From Galaxea fascicularis (Eukaryota; Cnidaria; Anthozoa; Scleractinia; Euphylliidae), in NCBI GenBank assembly GCA_948470475.1, contig OX419338.1, positions 9,425,350 to 9,489,349 of the forward strand: 64,000 bases of DNA, given 5' to 3'. The notes under the pieces were generated by a model. The model worked only from the letters and a program-made list of their open reading frames with translations, ran no database searches and was not told where the DNA came from. Below, one piece after another: positions 14,201 through 23,156 of the stretch. The first letter of the stretch is position 1, and each line of letters opens with the position of its first letter. The position numbers were made by a program, and so were the translations under genes.

Positions 14201-16085
14201 ATTTCATGATCAGCCAGGCAAAGACAAAACATACCCACAGGTGTAAAGATGTTGATTGAAAGAGTGACCCCATCTCAAACAAAGTTTTGTCTCCTTTCAC
14301 AAAGACAAACAAGAAACACTGTACTCAAGTCAACAGTTACATTCAAATTTACCTTTCTCTCTTCCTCTCTTCTCTCCAGATCTTTCTGTTTAACGTGCAA
14401 CAACTTGAACTTGAGTAGTTTGGCCATAAGAGAAGGGGGGATGGGCTCACTCTGATCCATCAGTGGTTTGACCTGCTCACACACTTCATGAAACTGGGGT
14501 GGTTTTGCAGAAGCTGCCCCTTTACCCTTGCCCCCAGTCGTGGTTCCCTTCCCAAATTCTTTCACCTGTTGAAAAAAGGTGCCAAAACTGACAAAGCAAC
14601 CAGTAACCAACTCTCCTAGCCTGCATAACTGAAAGCTCTGTGCAGACTGGCAGCAAAGTTTTAGTGGCAGAAGGTCTTTTTCCTCTCACTGAAAGCAGAT
14701 GCAAATTTATGCCACTGCTGCTAAATCATTAGTTTTCAACATTCTCAAACTTGGCATCTCCATGGTCAATACAACCAACCTTTTAGTATAGCTGGTAAAT
14801 AGACAACTTCCTTCATTGGTGGTCAAGATACCTGGTATAATCATACATGAAGATCATAAAATGTAAACCCTGTGCAGCAGGGTGGGGTAATACCCTGTAT
14901 GGCCTACTAGCATACAGGGACATTTCACTAGATAGGGTATGGTTTATGGCCCTCTGTCCTGAACAGGGTATAATTAAAGCAAGTCTATAACTCATCAGGG
15001 TCTGAAGCCATCCTTTACAGGGTATGGCTGTAAGTCTGTCACCCACTATTTGGTCACTCTGTATTTGTTTCGCAGGTCATCAGTCAATATAAGATCATTT
15101 TCAGGACTAGATGCTTTAATTCTACCCAATCAACATTATAAAATAACTGTATATTATTGACAGTACTTTCCATTCTTATGAAGAGCCCATGAGAGGTATT
15201 TAAGATTGCTTTTGTCCTTAACTGGGTCAGGGTTTCAAATCCCCACTGGTTACCCCTATAACCCAAACATGATTGTAGTAACACACAGATTTTAGTATGC
15301 CTCCAATAATCTTCATTTTTATTCCTCCGTAATACATGGCAAACACTAATTTCACACTTATTTCTGGAAACAATAATACATGGCAAACAATAATTTCACA
15401 GCAGTTTCTGGAAACAAAGTATTATTAAGAATTTGGCCATAAAGTTAAACAATGTGTGCAGGTCTGACAAAGCCGTTAAACTTACCGTCCCTCTTGATCT
15501 AAGTAAATCAATCACCACAGATCAGCATTATGACAACTGCTAACTGTCAAACAAGACTAAAACTACTTTCTTGACTGTGTTTCGACTAAAAGCTAGATGT
15601 TTAGGCATGATTTCCACACAGCCCCATACATTACTTATAAATGCAAACTCTATTCGTACTCGGAACAGGCTTAGTGTGACAGTGATGCATGCATAATTAA
15701 TGTGTGGGGCTCTCTGGAAATCTTTCCGAAGTTTAACTCACATCTTTGACAAGGCCGTCGAAAGTTATGCTGCTGAATAACTTCCTCAGTCCAGTCGAAA
15801 CAACTTCTGATAAAACGTCGATAAAAACATTGTCCTCCAGTTTATTTGGTGCAATGAAGAAAACACAAGATCGCCAGGTTTCCTGACGATTAAAAGGAAT
15901 ACAAATCATTAGTCTTTCGGATCTTGTACTTAAAAGGAATAAAGACTTCGCACCGACTGATCTCGACAAATTGATGGGAAACACTGTAAAATGCTAACCT
16001 CATTAAAAGGCGCCTGAATAAGATCTGCTTCCCATTTACTGAGTTCATTAGTTGACGCACTCTTTCCTCTTCGAGACTTAGACAT
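1..16085 (-). CDS. SPAG17: SPAG17, central-pair protein of motile cilia (partial, 3' end off window)
   Basis: Sperm-associated antigen 17 is a large scaffold of the C1a projection of the axonemal central pair, needed for ciliary beating. Seventeen exons read on the minus strand: 15999-16085, 15742-15882, 14353-14565, 13354-13546, 12641-12840, 12081-12311, 11411-11612, 9906-10030, 9003-9137, 7491-8057, 6519-6725, 5847-6120, 3798-4628, 2852-3087, 1491-1838, 745-1114 and 1-186. All phases chain and give about 1515 codons. The human protein is about 2200 residues, so the C-terminal third lies to the left. The start ATG at 16083-16085 opens MSKSRRGKSAS and leads into KWEADLIQAPFNE, the usual SPAG17 opening. 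Recognition rests on family blocks such as DEPEDEGSPQHYVLIHG (exon 5) and LHSNVGFRNYLEHV (exon 11), and on C-terminal PDGT/DGTR beta repeats (exons 14-16). The upper border of exon 12 is uncertain. Some small exons may be missed. Confidence 0.9.
3798..4628 (-). CDS. SPAG17: SPAG17 exon 13, charged linkers around a beta-rich block
   Basis: This 277-codon exon starts with a Ser/Arg/Lys-rich stretch (SASGRSPSAKGSRS and similar). It continues into a conserved block reading YDFIGYDTGDNLIHVSGSL and VSTLVFKDGNMFVLHF, and ends in a Glu/Gln coiled-coil segment (EEIQQQQEEERQRLEDEG). Acidic and basic low-complexity linkers of this kind separate the conserved modules throughout SPAG17. The borders are clean: ttctctttcag before the exon and GATGAAG|gtatca after it. 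Confidence 0.85.
4985..5375. repeat. Penelope pLTR relic next to a tRNA-derived SINE
   Basis: Positions 5002-5130 hold words shared with the Penelope-like element at 60 kb (aaattgaccaccg, agggattcta, tttgtgtac, gcagcaccaca), so this is a degraded pLTR. Immediately after it, 5237-5309 is a tRNA-like unit (plus strand, gctcagttgg A box and gggttcaatcc B box). The same unit with the same flanks recurs at 33.1 kb, which makes it a SINE and not a tRNA gene. All of it lies in SPAG17 intron 12. Confidence 0.65.
7491..8057 (-). CDS. SPAG17: SPAG17 exon 10, longest conserved block, with GC donor
   Basis: This 189-codon exon (about residues 510-698) carries the conserved middle of SPAG17, including the run LTSRLHHLEPANGLAPEE and the segment around LDDWCFLEHYDQKTMIQ. 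The acceptor is ttaccattactag at 8058-8060. No GT lies at the expected 3' border. The sequence there is ATTCAG followed by gcaagt, the classic minor GC-AG donor. Using it, the frame passes in phase 0 to the next exon, which opens VLEAARLTNPYVDTYYH, as expected for the family. Confidence 0.85.
8492..8659. mobile_element. MITE with TAGCCTG termini and 9-bp duplication
   Basis: This 168-bp foldback element begins TAGCCTGCACAAC and ends GCTACACAGGCTA. Its arms contain matching blocks (ttttcagcg...cgctgaaaa and a ctctcgcc / ggcgagag pair). Flanks are GGTCAAAAG on the left and AGTCAAACG on the right, a 9-bp target duplication with two mismatches. Two more elements with the same terminus lie at 19772 and 59959. 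A 9-bp duplication suggests a Mutator-like origin. It sits in SPAG17 intron 9. Confidence 0.7.
9250..9490 (-). repeat. tRNA-derived SINE, family A
   Basis: Read on the minus strand, the unit starts with a tRNA-like head at about 9415-9482 (gcgcagtggtgacag A box). It then has a body carrying the phrase TTTTTCTCCGGGTTTTCCGG and a tail with AAATTGATTTG-type repeats. Related copies lie at 13.1, 23.4 and 29.7 kb, so this is a dispersed family. In SPAG17 intron 8. Confidence 0.65.
9631..9805 (+). repeat. G-rich tract with quadruplex-type runs
   Basis: The plus strand is strongly purine-biased and contains four or more G runs. The densest part is 9775-9800, where runs of 8, 4 and 6 G are separated by single A residues. 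The long proline-rich frames on the opposite strand are a by-product of this composition. Confidence 0.6.
10500..11171. mobile_element. TIR element with TTAAGGTGATTCCT ends
   Basis: The stretch is bounded by TTAAGGTGATTCCTTAG on the left and CTGAGGAATCACCTTAA on the right, a near-perfect 16-17 bp inverted repeat. Inside, the phrase ATAGGTCACCAT is repeated at about 10599 and 11001 with similar surroundings. No coding frame is visible, so it is non-autonomous. A similar CTTAAGGTG / CACCTTAAG pair bounds 34079-34516. It lies in SPAG17 intron 7. Confidence 0.6.
13060..13245 (-). repeat. tRNA-derived SINE, family A
   Basis: On the minus strand it begins gggagcagggttggtgcagtg and continues through a B-box-like cccgggttcaatccc to a body matching the 9.3 and 29.7 kb copies. 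The far end carries the AAATTTGATTTG tail. In SPAG17 intron 4. Confidence 0.65.
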
Positions 16086-16639
16086 ATCTATGATTGTGTT
16101 AAGGTGTTTTTCTTGCAGAGAAGAAAAGAATATATCACTAAACTTTGTCCGCCATCTTGAAGTTTGCTGGTTGCTACGCGCGACAAAAGTCCTAGGTTCC
16201 AGTCCTCTTGCTGTTTCTCAGCTCTCCGCCGAACTTTTGCACGTAGCTGCGAAGGCCTTGTGTATGGATGGACCATAAAAAGGTGATGGGGAGAGTGAGG
16301 GAGAAGCCAAAAAAATTCATGTAAAGAAAACTGAAAACTTTTGAGCAACAAATGAGCCATCTGAAGTACAAAAACACATAATCAAATTAAACCACAGGCA
16401 GACCATCCTATCTATGTGCCACGCGCTGACATACATTCATACCCTGGGTGCCAGAGGTTTTTTCTCCTTTGGAGTTCGCGCCTCGTGGCCGCAGCTTCGC
16501 CGCGTAATTTCCCTCCTCCAAAAAAAAAAAAAAAAAAACCTATGGCACCCACAATGTAGGCGTGAAGATCATGTTTTTAGCCTTGTAAAGAAATGTTTTA
16601 CTAGTAGATGCTCGCAATTTTTTAGAAATTATTTTACCT

Positions 16640-16930
16640 TTCACAAGAGCGTATATAGTCGCACCACCAGGCAAATCCGATGGTTCGTACCGAAGCCGCG
16701 AAACGTTCCTTTTATGACAGTGGTTGTGTAATTTTGAATAGATTGTCAACGTAATTTTACTCTCTTTGCTATTTAAGTTCTTTATGTAGGCTATTGTTCT
16801 TAACTTTGTGAATTACGTTTTTCTTACTCTTAGTTTGTTAGGGCTCCCATTGATAGCAGGTCTTTTGTATATATGTCCTGAAGGGACCACCCTGTTCAAA
16901 TAAAGGTGTTCACTTCACTACTTTGAATTT
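16640..16930 (+). repeat. Possible LINE 3' relic
   Basis: A short plus-strand frame contains RTEAAKRSFYDSG, which resembles the C-terminal end of non-LTR retrotransposon polyproteins. It is followed by an untranslated tail with an AATAAA-like signal (tcaaataaaggtg at about 16898). An A-run precedes it near 16525. Only the last few dozen codons are recognisable. It lies just upstream of the SPAG17 start. Confidence 0.35.
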
Positions 16931-17119
16931 ATTAGCGGCCTTGTGATCTACCTCTGTGGCCACATACTATTTTTGGCTCAGATCTAGGGAAATTATTGAC
17001 CTTCGCATTGATTTTCCAGAGACCTGATAGCGATCGCCACGTGTAAGTCGGAGAAATATGATAGAATTCAGGCTGAAGTCGGTCTCAGCGGCCGCTGGAG
17101 TTGCCTGCCTTGTTTCCCT

Positions 17120-17775
17120 TTTATGTGTCAGTCAAATCCAAGAACGCCCATCCCCCCCCGGGCTTACCCCGGACATCTGATAAGAGGTTAGCTCCGTATG
17201 GTGGGGAATTTGATGTGAAACGCAACCCGCCCGGTGGGGCATTTGACTATGTCGAAAATGTTGGCCAGAGGCAACGAGCTAGCTAACTAAAGCAACACGA
17301 ATGAGAAAAAGGCAACAGAAAAACAATAAATGCCACAGGATGTCTTTCTGCGGTGCTTCTGTGGAAAAAACACGTCTTCATTTTGGTGTAGGTTATCTTT
17401 TACGTTAAAGTTTTCGGTACGGACTGGTTGCACTTTATTGTTTCTTGTTTTTTATGCTGTGTATATTGACGCAAAGTTTACATTTAAAAGCACGCAACAG
17501 TTTGAATATTAAATTTGAATTTTTTTTAATAAAATGGTTTTAAAGGTCTGAAACGCAAGAAAATTTTCATTAAATGGCATGATTATCTACCTATATATCT
17601 AGAGCACGGAGAATTTAGTGCGCTGTGAATGAAGCCCCAACCCGGTGGGGCATTTGACTGTAAAACTGGCAACATAGTGGGGAATTTGACCAAAAGTTTT
17701 CCAAAAACTCAAACGCCCCGTGGTTTGCCCGGGGGGAAAGGGGGGATGGGCGTTATTGGATTTACGGGTGAGAAG
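17120..17775. repeat. Inverted-repeat element with GTGGGGCATTTGAC words
   Basis: A phrase at about 17137-17160 (aaatccaagaacgcccatcc followed by C-rich sequence) returns inverted at about 17738-17765. Within the element, ggtggggcatttgac occurs at 17232-17252 and 17643-17659, and ggggaatttgac twice more. The composition is unlike the flanks. No reading frame is convincing. It is probably a non-autonomous DNA element. Confidence 0.5.
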
Positions 17776-18955
17776 TCCGACCGAACCCAAAACACATCAC
17801 ACAAGACTATACAGTGGCCAAAAGGTAAGTGAACTTTAATTGTCTGGCTTACATTTCATCAAAATTTGGGAACAAAAGATGCAAAATTCCGAATTTTATG
17901 ACGCATTTTCGTCGCTCGCTTGACTAACCTGGAAGCGTGATCAACCGTTGCAAATTACAGGAATGTATGATATCCACTAATGCTTTACGTCAGCGCATCA
18001 ACTCACATCGATAGGATGCCGGATCCTCTGCGGTCTGTTTGCAGTAGCTGGCCCTGTAATACTATTTTTTTTTGAAAGACTGACCATGACAAAACAGGAG
18101 CATACTACAGTGGTCGGCTGTATTTTCATATCAAGATATGATAAATACAACGGTAGCACTTAAGCGAAACTTGGCACCCTAAGACGTTTTAAATCTGTAA
18201 ATCATAAATCACGTTACATGCCAGGTGACTCAGTTTCTCTTAAAAAAAACGTTTCAAGTCGTGGTGGCGATTTTTATAAAATGAAACATGAAATAAAATC
18301 ACCGGCATTCTCGAGGAAATAACTTAATTCTACCCCTTTTTCCTAGTAAGTTGCAGTCTATTGTTTTCTGCCGGAAAAATGTTAGCAGGACAAAAAGCCA
18401 TCTGTCAATCCAAAATTCAACCTTTACTCCTCTACGGCTTACTAATGTTTCAAGTATGACAAATCTCCCTGAAGTTTTAATTCTGATCATCAATTTATCT
18501 CGATACGTGCGACAAAAGTTCGGCACAAAGGCAAAAATAAGAAGACAAGATTTACATTCAGGAACAATGCTATTCTGTCCTGAAAAAACAAGTGACGAAT
18601 TCTTTCGACCAATCATATGTCGTGAACACACTTTCACCTCAAGCCTTAAACGTTTCGAGTTGTTAGAAGCTTTAAATTGTTTTGATTCACAACCAGTGTG
18701 GATTTCTGTACACCTGTCTGGTTTAGTTTGCCTGCTTCCAATCGCAACACATTCAACGCAAAAGCGTTGCATTATTTATGTGGTTTATCAATGTTTGTTT
18801 CATTTTAGCACTACCTGACGAAACGCTAGACTAAAAAAGTTTACAAAAGTGATGCTGCTGCGGATGGTCAACATTGACTCTAAGTAAATACAATAGTTGC
18901 ATCTTCGACCTATCTCAGACTTCAATACAAACAAACACGAACACGACCGACCGGA

Positions 18956-20090
18956 ATGGAGAATACTGCATTTCCACCGGTTTTGGCTAGTCTTATAGAC
19001 TCCATAAACTCAGAAAGTTGTCTTCATAGCTGGCGACTCAATTCAACTTCTGAATGCTACTTTCTGGTGGTCGAATGGACAAGATTAATACCAAGGAAAG
19101 ATGATGCAGATTCCCAAACCTCTCAAGTCAGTTTTCCCCATAGTCGCGGTCAAGAATTGTCGTTGACAAAAGAGGCAGAAAATTCAACGCAAAAATCGGC
19201 AGCATTCAGTGCCGATTCTTGCAAGGGTGAACTTTAAAAATGCGAAGGAAGCATTCCAGAGAAGGCTCTAGAAATGAAGGACTTTATAGACATTAAAATA
19301 CCTCTTTGCAGTCCGGAAACAAATGAAACCTGCAAAGAGGATGCCGCATGTGAAGAGGAAGAAAAAGAACCCGAGATCACAAAAGTTACAATGATGGAAA
19401 ACAAATGGACTGATTACGAAACACAAGTATCTGTTAAAAGTACAAGTAAACCCCTGGTAAACTATACCAGTGACCACGAGCGAAATGTCCACAGAGCAAC
19501 TTTTAAATTATCACCCCAAAAGGGAAGTGGTTCCACAACGAACGCAGCAAATCAACGAACACGTGATAATGCAATCACAGAAACGCCAAGTGCGTGGTCC
19601 TCAAAGGAAGTTAATCGCAGAAAGAAAGCAATTTGTTCATGCGGGAGGACTTTTAACGCTCGTTATTTAGCCGTTCGCCATCTGTTATTTCACTGCCCCG
19701 TTAGTCTTTGTTTTAGAATTGAACTCGAGTGCAATATACAGCGAGAGATTGGCAGCTGGCCTGGAGACCGCTAGCCTGCGACCAGCAGACGTATTTCCGG
19801 TCGTCGCTTCTCTCCCTCCTTTTTCTCGGCGGGTGAAACTTGGAACTTGAGCCGAAAAAACCGAATACTCTCGCAGGCTAGGAGACCGCAAGATGGTTGG
19901 TAAGGCCTGGTGGGAATGTTTCAAGAAAAAAGGTTTCCCGGATGTCCTACTAGAATTAAAGGAGGAAAGAGTCAACAAGCTTTCAGTACTCGTTAATGAC
20001 TTTACTGAAAGAGCGAGTTCACAAAAACTTAAAGATCAGAATGGGAAAGATTTCTTGCTGGTGGCGGGACTTGAAGACCTTCTGCATTAA
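18956..20090 (+). pseudogene. Unrecognised reading frame broken by a stop and by a MITE
   Basis: From the ATG at 18956 one frame runs to 20090 with two interruptions. The first is a TAA at 19235-19237, after which the same frame continues without a gap. The second is the 109-bp MITE at 19772-19880. Skipping the MITE and one copy of its 9-bp duplication joins SWPGDR to KMVGKAWWECF in frame. The predicted product is about 340 residues. It has a Trp-rich start (HSWRLNSTSECYFLVVEW), an acidic middle, a Cys/His cluster (CSCGRTFNARYLAVRH followed by LLFHC) that faintly recalls a C2H2 finger, and a charged C terminus. I know no family that matches. An intact copy may exist elsewhere in the genome. 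Confidence 0.5.
19772..19880. mobile_element. 109-bp MITE, perfect 10-bp TIR, 9-bp duplication
   Basis: The element begins TAGCCTGCGA and ends TCGCAGGCTA, exact inverted repeats. It is flanked on both sides by GGAGACCGC (19763-19771 and 19881-19889), an exact 9-bp duplication. It supplies the TAG stop that ends the frame to its left. It has the same terminus as the elements at 8492 and 59959. Confidence 0.85.
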
Positions 20091-20329
20091 ACTGTTGACC
20101 CTAGAGTCAGTTCAGAGTACACCGAGTGTCACTTTTTACAGCACACAGATCTTGTTCGGAAGGGAAGACCGCGACGCAGCACCATTAAGTCGCATCGTTT
20201 ACAGCTCACAACTATTCACAACATTTTTTGTTCTGATATCCACCAATTCCACAGTTTTGACTTGCTTGGTGGCCATCAAAAATACGCTAGGCTTTTAAAT
20301 AGTATTCAGACTAGCTTCTCCAACCATAA

Positions 20330-20600
20330 ATAATTGTTAATTACATTTAATTACACCAAGCTTGGCTTTTCTTGTCAAACAAAAGCAGCAATAATTAACA
20401 ATTATTCACCGAAGTGCAGGTGGATTCCGTAAATATCCACCACTATCACCGACACTTGAGTGAATAATTGTTTTAGTATTGTTTAGCTGAATAACTAGTG
20501 TTTAATCAAATAATTTCCTCTTCGGAAACCGAAACGGGAACCCAGTTTGTTTCTCTTCGGCTGCTCCGAGGTGAATGGTAGTTTGCTAATCATCTCCGAG
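20330..20600. repeat. Dispersed repeat, inverted copy of 25.1-25.4 kb
   Basis: Words such as aacaattattcaccgaagtg, ccaccactatcaccgacac and ttcggaaaccgaaac are shared, in inverted order, with 25180-25365. Neither copy has a coding frame. It fills most of the gap between the broken frame and the RUN gene. Confidence 0.55.
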
Positions 20601-20924
20601 TTAACCTATCAGAATGCGCGATAAGCACTATTCACTTGTATGGCATAATTTATACGAACTAACGATATTTCTTGATTTCCTAAAATAAAAAAATTTACTG
20701 TTCCCTTGCGAGTGCTGAATGTGAAATTGCTGTAGCCAACAAGAGGTAACTCGCCCAATTGGTCATCTCTTACCTCATAACTGAACCAAGGTGCTGTCGT
20801 TGAACATTTGTTCAAAATACTGCAACGACAAGCAAATTTTTCTGGTGGCAAAGTCATTTTCAAGAAAGCTGGAGTACAAGAAGACGAACTCTGTGCATAG
20901 AATTAAGGTCAATACTGGTTGGCG

Positions 20925-23156
20925 TTATTCAAAAGAGACATCTAGAAAGTCGTCGCGTTGCGTTTTGATCCAACTCTCTGAATGGAGGTCAAAGGGAAGA
21001 GAACTGATTCGCGATAAATCCAACACAAGTTCTTCAAGCTTTCCACGAGGCAGCTGAAAAACCAAGCCGCTTTGACTGTAGTACTTGGTGAGTTTTTCTG
21101 TTTGGCCGAGCAAGCCTTTCAGCCACAGATGCAATGCACCATGACCAAAATTGAGACATTCACAAACAAATGCTTGGAACTTTTCTGGTTGACTGAGATA
21201 AGTGTACTTGCCGTTTACCCAGTTAACGATTCGACAAACGTCATCGGAAATACGTTTGAAACTTTCAACTATGTCCCATACCGTGAATTTACCAATGAAT
21301 ATCTTATTTCGAAGACCAAGTGACAAGACATTCCAAAGAGCTCTGCACAGCGGCTCGCAGACACGTTCGATGATACCTTCATGTTTACTGTCATCAAGCG
21401 CCTCTTCTGGAGAATCGCTGAACTTGTACATGTGAAGGAAGATGCCTTGAATGGCTGCATGTAGCTCCATCTGAGGAGACTGGTCTGACTCTGAATTACC
21501 AAATTTATGCACATCCACTTTAGAAGGTTTACTAGTTTCCACGACAAAGTCCGCTGCATTGTCATTAATTTCCTCCTCAGGTTTACCACCTAAAAACATG
21601 ACATCCTGCTCTGTTTTAGGGGCAGCAGATGGATCGTTGGATGCATCTTCTGGTGCACTCAACATGCCGTTCACGGTATGGTTCTGACTGATCTCATTTG
21701 TTGCAACCAAACATTCGTCAGACACATGCTCATGTTCCACGACAACCCACATTTTATCCTCTTTATGAAAAAGGGCTTCAATGTTCTCTGTTAGTTGAAC
21801 CTTGACAGTACAAGAAAGATTTGCACCGAGTCTGAATGGTTTTCCTTCTCTTTCCACATACCATGTCCCACGCTTAAGTCGCAAATGCCATCCAGAGAGA
21901 CAAATTCTTTTGAGAACATTGGCTTGACCAACCTCCTCTTCGTTAGTTTTTTGACCTGAACAAATCTTCAAATAGAGTTCCAGGACACGAGGGGAACCAA
22001 CAATGGTACAGTCGCACTGATGAATCTCAAACCCTGAGCGTTCCTCACAAGCAGAGGAATCGATGCGATCTTCATTTCGTTCGTTAGCAAGTAACCGATG
22101 TTCAGGAAGGTCACCGATCTCCTTAGAGGTAGCCGTTGGGTCTGGACTGACTGGGCTGTCAGACGGATCTTCACCTTCTGGTGCTGAAGCCAATGATGGT
22201 GAAGATTGTGAAGATGGTGATGATAACGAGGAATGGTCGTTGCTAAGAGACGTCAATTTAGTACTTGATAAACTAAACTGATTAACAATCTCACCAACAT
22301 TGCGCAAATGGATCGGTTCGCATGGTTCACTAGCGGTGGCTCCAGCTGCAACCATTCCCTCTTTTTTAAGTCTGCAAGCCTGTATGTGGGAGGCCTCATC
22401 GCCTTTTGTTATGTCAGCGCCGCTAGCAAAATCGGTGCATGTCGCAACATATTTATTCTTTCTATCCAAGCTACTTTCATGACCCGCTTTTGAACCGATT
22501 TCAGATATTCCACATTCATCAGTCAACGCTGGCCCTCCACCACCATCGGTTAACCAGGTGTTACCATCCTCCGAGGTACACTCACCCATGTGAATTTCCT
22601 TTGTTTTCATTTTTCCGCTTCCTTCCATCTGTTCGGGTGCAGGTACACCATTAACTGAAGGTTTTGTAGGCTCGAAAGGTTGTTTATTTGTCAGTTTATT
22701 CGCCGTGTTTGGTGTACAAGATAGAGGCTTATTGAGCCTTGATGAATCATTAAAATTTTCAGTTATTTCATCTCGACCGTTTTCATGGGAGCCGTTATCA
22801 GGCCCTTTGTTTCGTACAAAGCACTCATCTTGGTTGGCAGTAACGCTCTCTTCGTGTGGTGGGGAAAGGCTAGTTCTAACAACTTCAGCCGAAATTTGTC
22901 CGTCTTTAAACGAATCATTCTCGGACAAAGTGCATGTCGGATCTCCATTTGATAGCGAAATTACACTGGCGGTGTGCCGAGCACGCCTGAGGGCAGGAGG
23001 TCCGTCCTCAACCTCCGTCTCACTATAATGGTCGAAGCAGAACAACAGATTGTCATGAGACGAAGTGACTGCTCTATTGGTCAAAGTTCCTGCCTTGAAA
23101 TGCTCCACTTTCTTGAGTGCCTTTCGGTTCTTTCTGTTCTGCGCAGCTTTTTTAAG
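20925..23156 (-). CDS. Large terminal exon of the RUN-domain gene
   Basis: The exon follows an acceptor (tgtttcgtttacag) and opens LKKAAQNRKNRKALKK, a basic helix. About 250 Ser/Glu-rich residues follow. Next comes a short folded-looking block (VLELYLKICSG, WHLRLKRGTWYVEREGKPF, MWVVVEHEH) and an acidic linker. The last 190 residues form the RUN-like domain: LCRALWNVLSLGLRNKIF, WDIVESFKR, FQAFVCECLNFGHGALHLWL, KYYSQSGLVFQLPRG, LSRISSLPFDLHSE. Spacing and conserved aromatics match the RUSC RUN domain. The frame ends DDFLDVSFE at a TAA. RUSC proteins carry an SH3 domain after RUN, and none is visible here. Confidence 0.75.
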   Translation of the reverse strand, partial: LKKAAQNRKNRKALKKVEHFKAGTLTNRAVTSSHDNLLFCFDHYSETEVEDGPPALRRARHTASVISLSNGDPTCTLSENDSFKDGQISAEVVRTSLSPPHEESVTANQDECFVRNKGPDNGSHENGRDEITENFNDSSRLNKPLSCTPNTANKLTNKQPFEPTKPSVNGVPAPEQMEGSGKMKTKEIHMGECTSEDGNTWLTDGGGGPALTDECGISEIGSKAGHESSLDRKNKYVATCTDFASGADITKGDEASHIQACRLKKEGMVAAGATASEPCEPIHLRNVGEIVNQFSLSSTKLTSLSNDHSSLSSPSSQSSPSLASAPEGEDPSDSPVSPDPTATSKEIGDLPEHRLLANERNEDRIDSSACEERSGFEIHQCDCTIVGSPRVLELYLKICSGQKTNEEEVGQANVLKRICLSGWHLRLKRGTWYVEREGKPFRLGANLSCTVKVQLTENIEALFHKEDKMWVVVEHEHVSDECLVATNEISQNHTVNGMLSAPEDASNDPSAAPKTEQDVMFLGGKPEEEINDNAADFVVETSKPSKVDVHKFGNSESDQSPQMELHAAIQGIFLHMYKFSDSPEEALDDSKHEGIIERVCEPLCRALWNVLSLGLRNKIFIGKFTVWDIVESFKRISDDVCRIVNWVNGKYTYLSQPEKFQAFVCECLNFGHGALHLWLKGLLGQTEKLTKYYSQSGLVFQLPRGKLEELVLDLSRISSLPFDLHSESWIKTQRDDFLDVSFE

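Noticed and set aside
18299..18818. About 470-bp region open on both strands
   Set aside because: Neither translation shows a known motif, start context or splice partner, and overlapping antisense openness can arise by chance.
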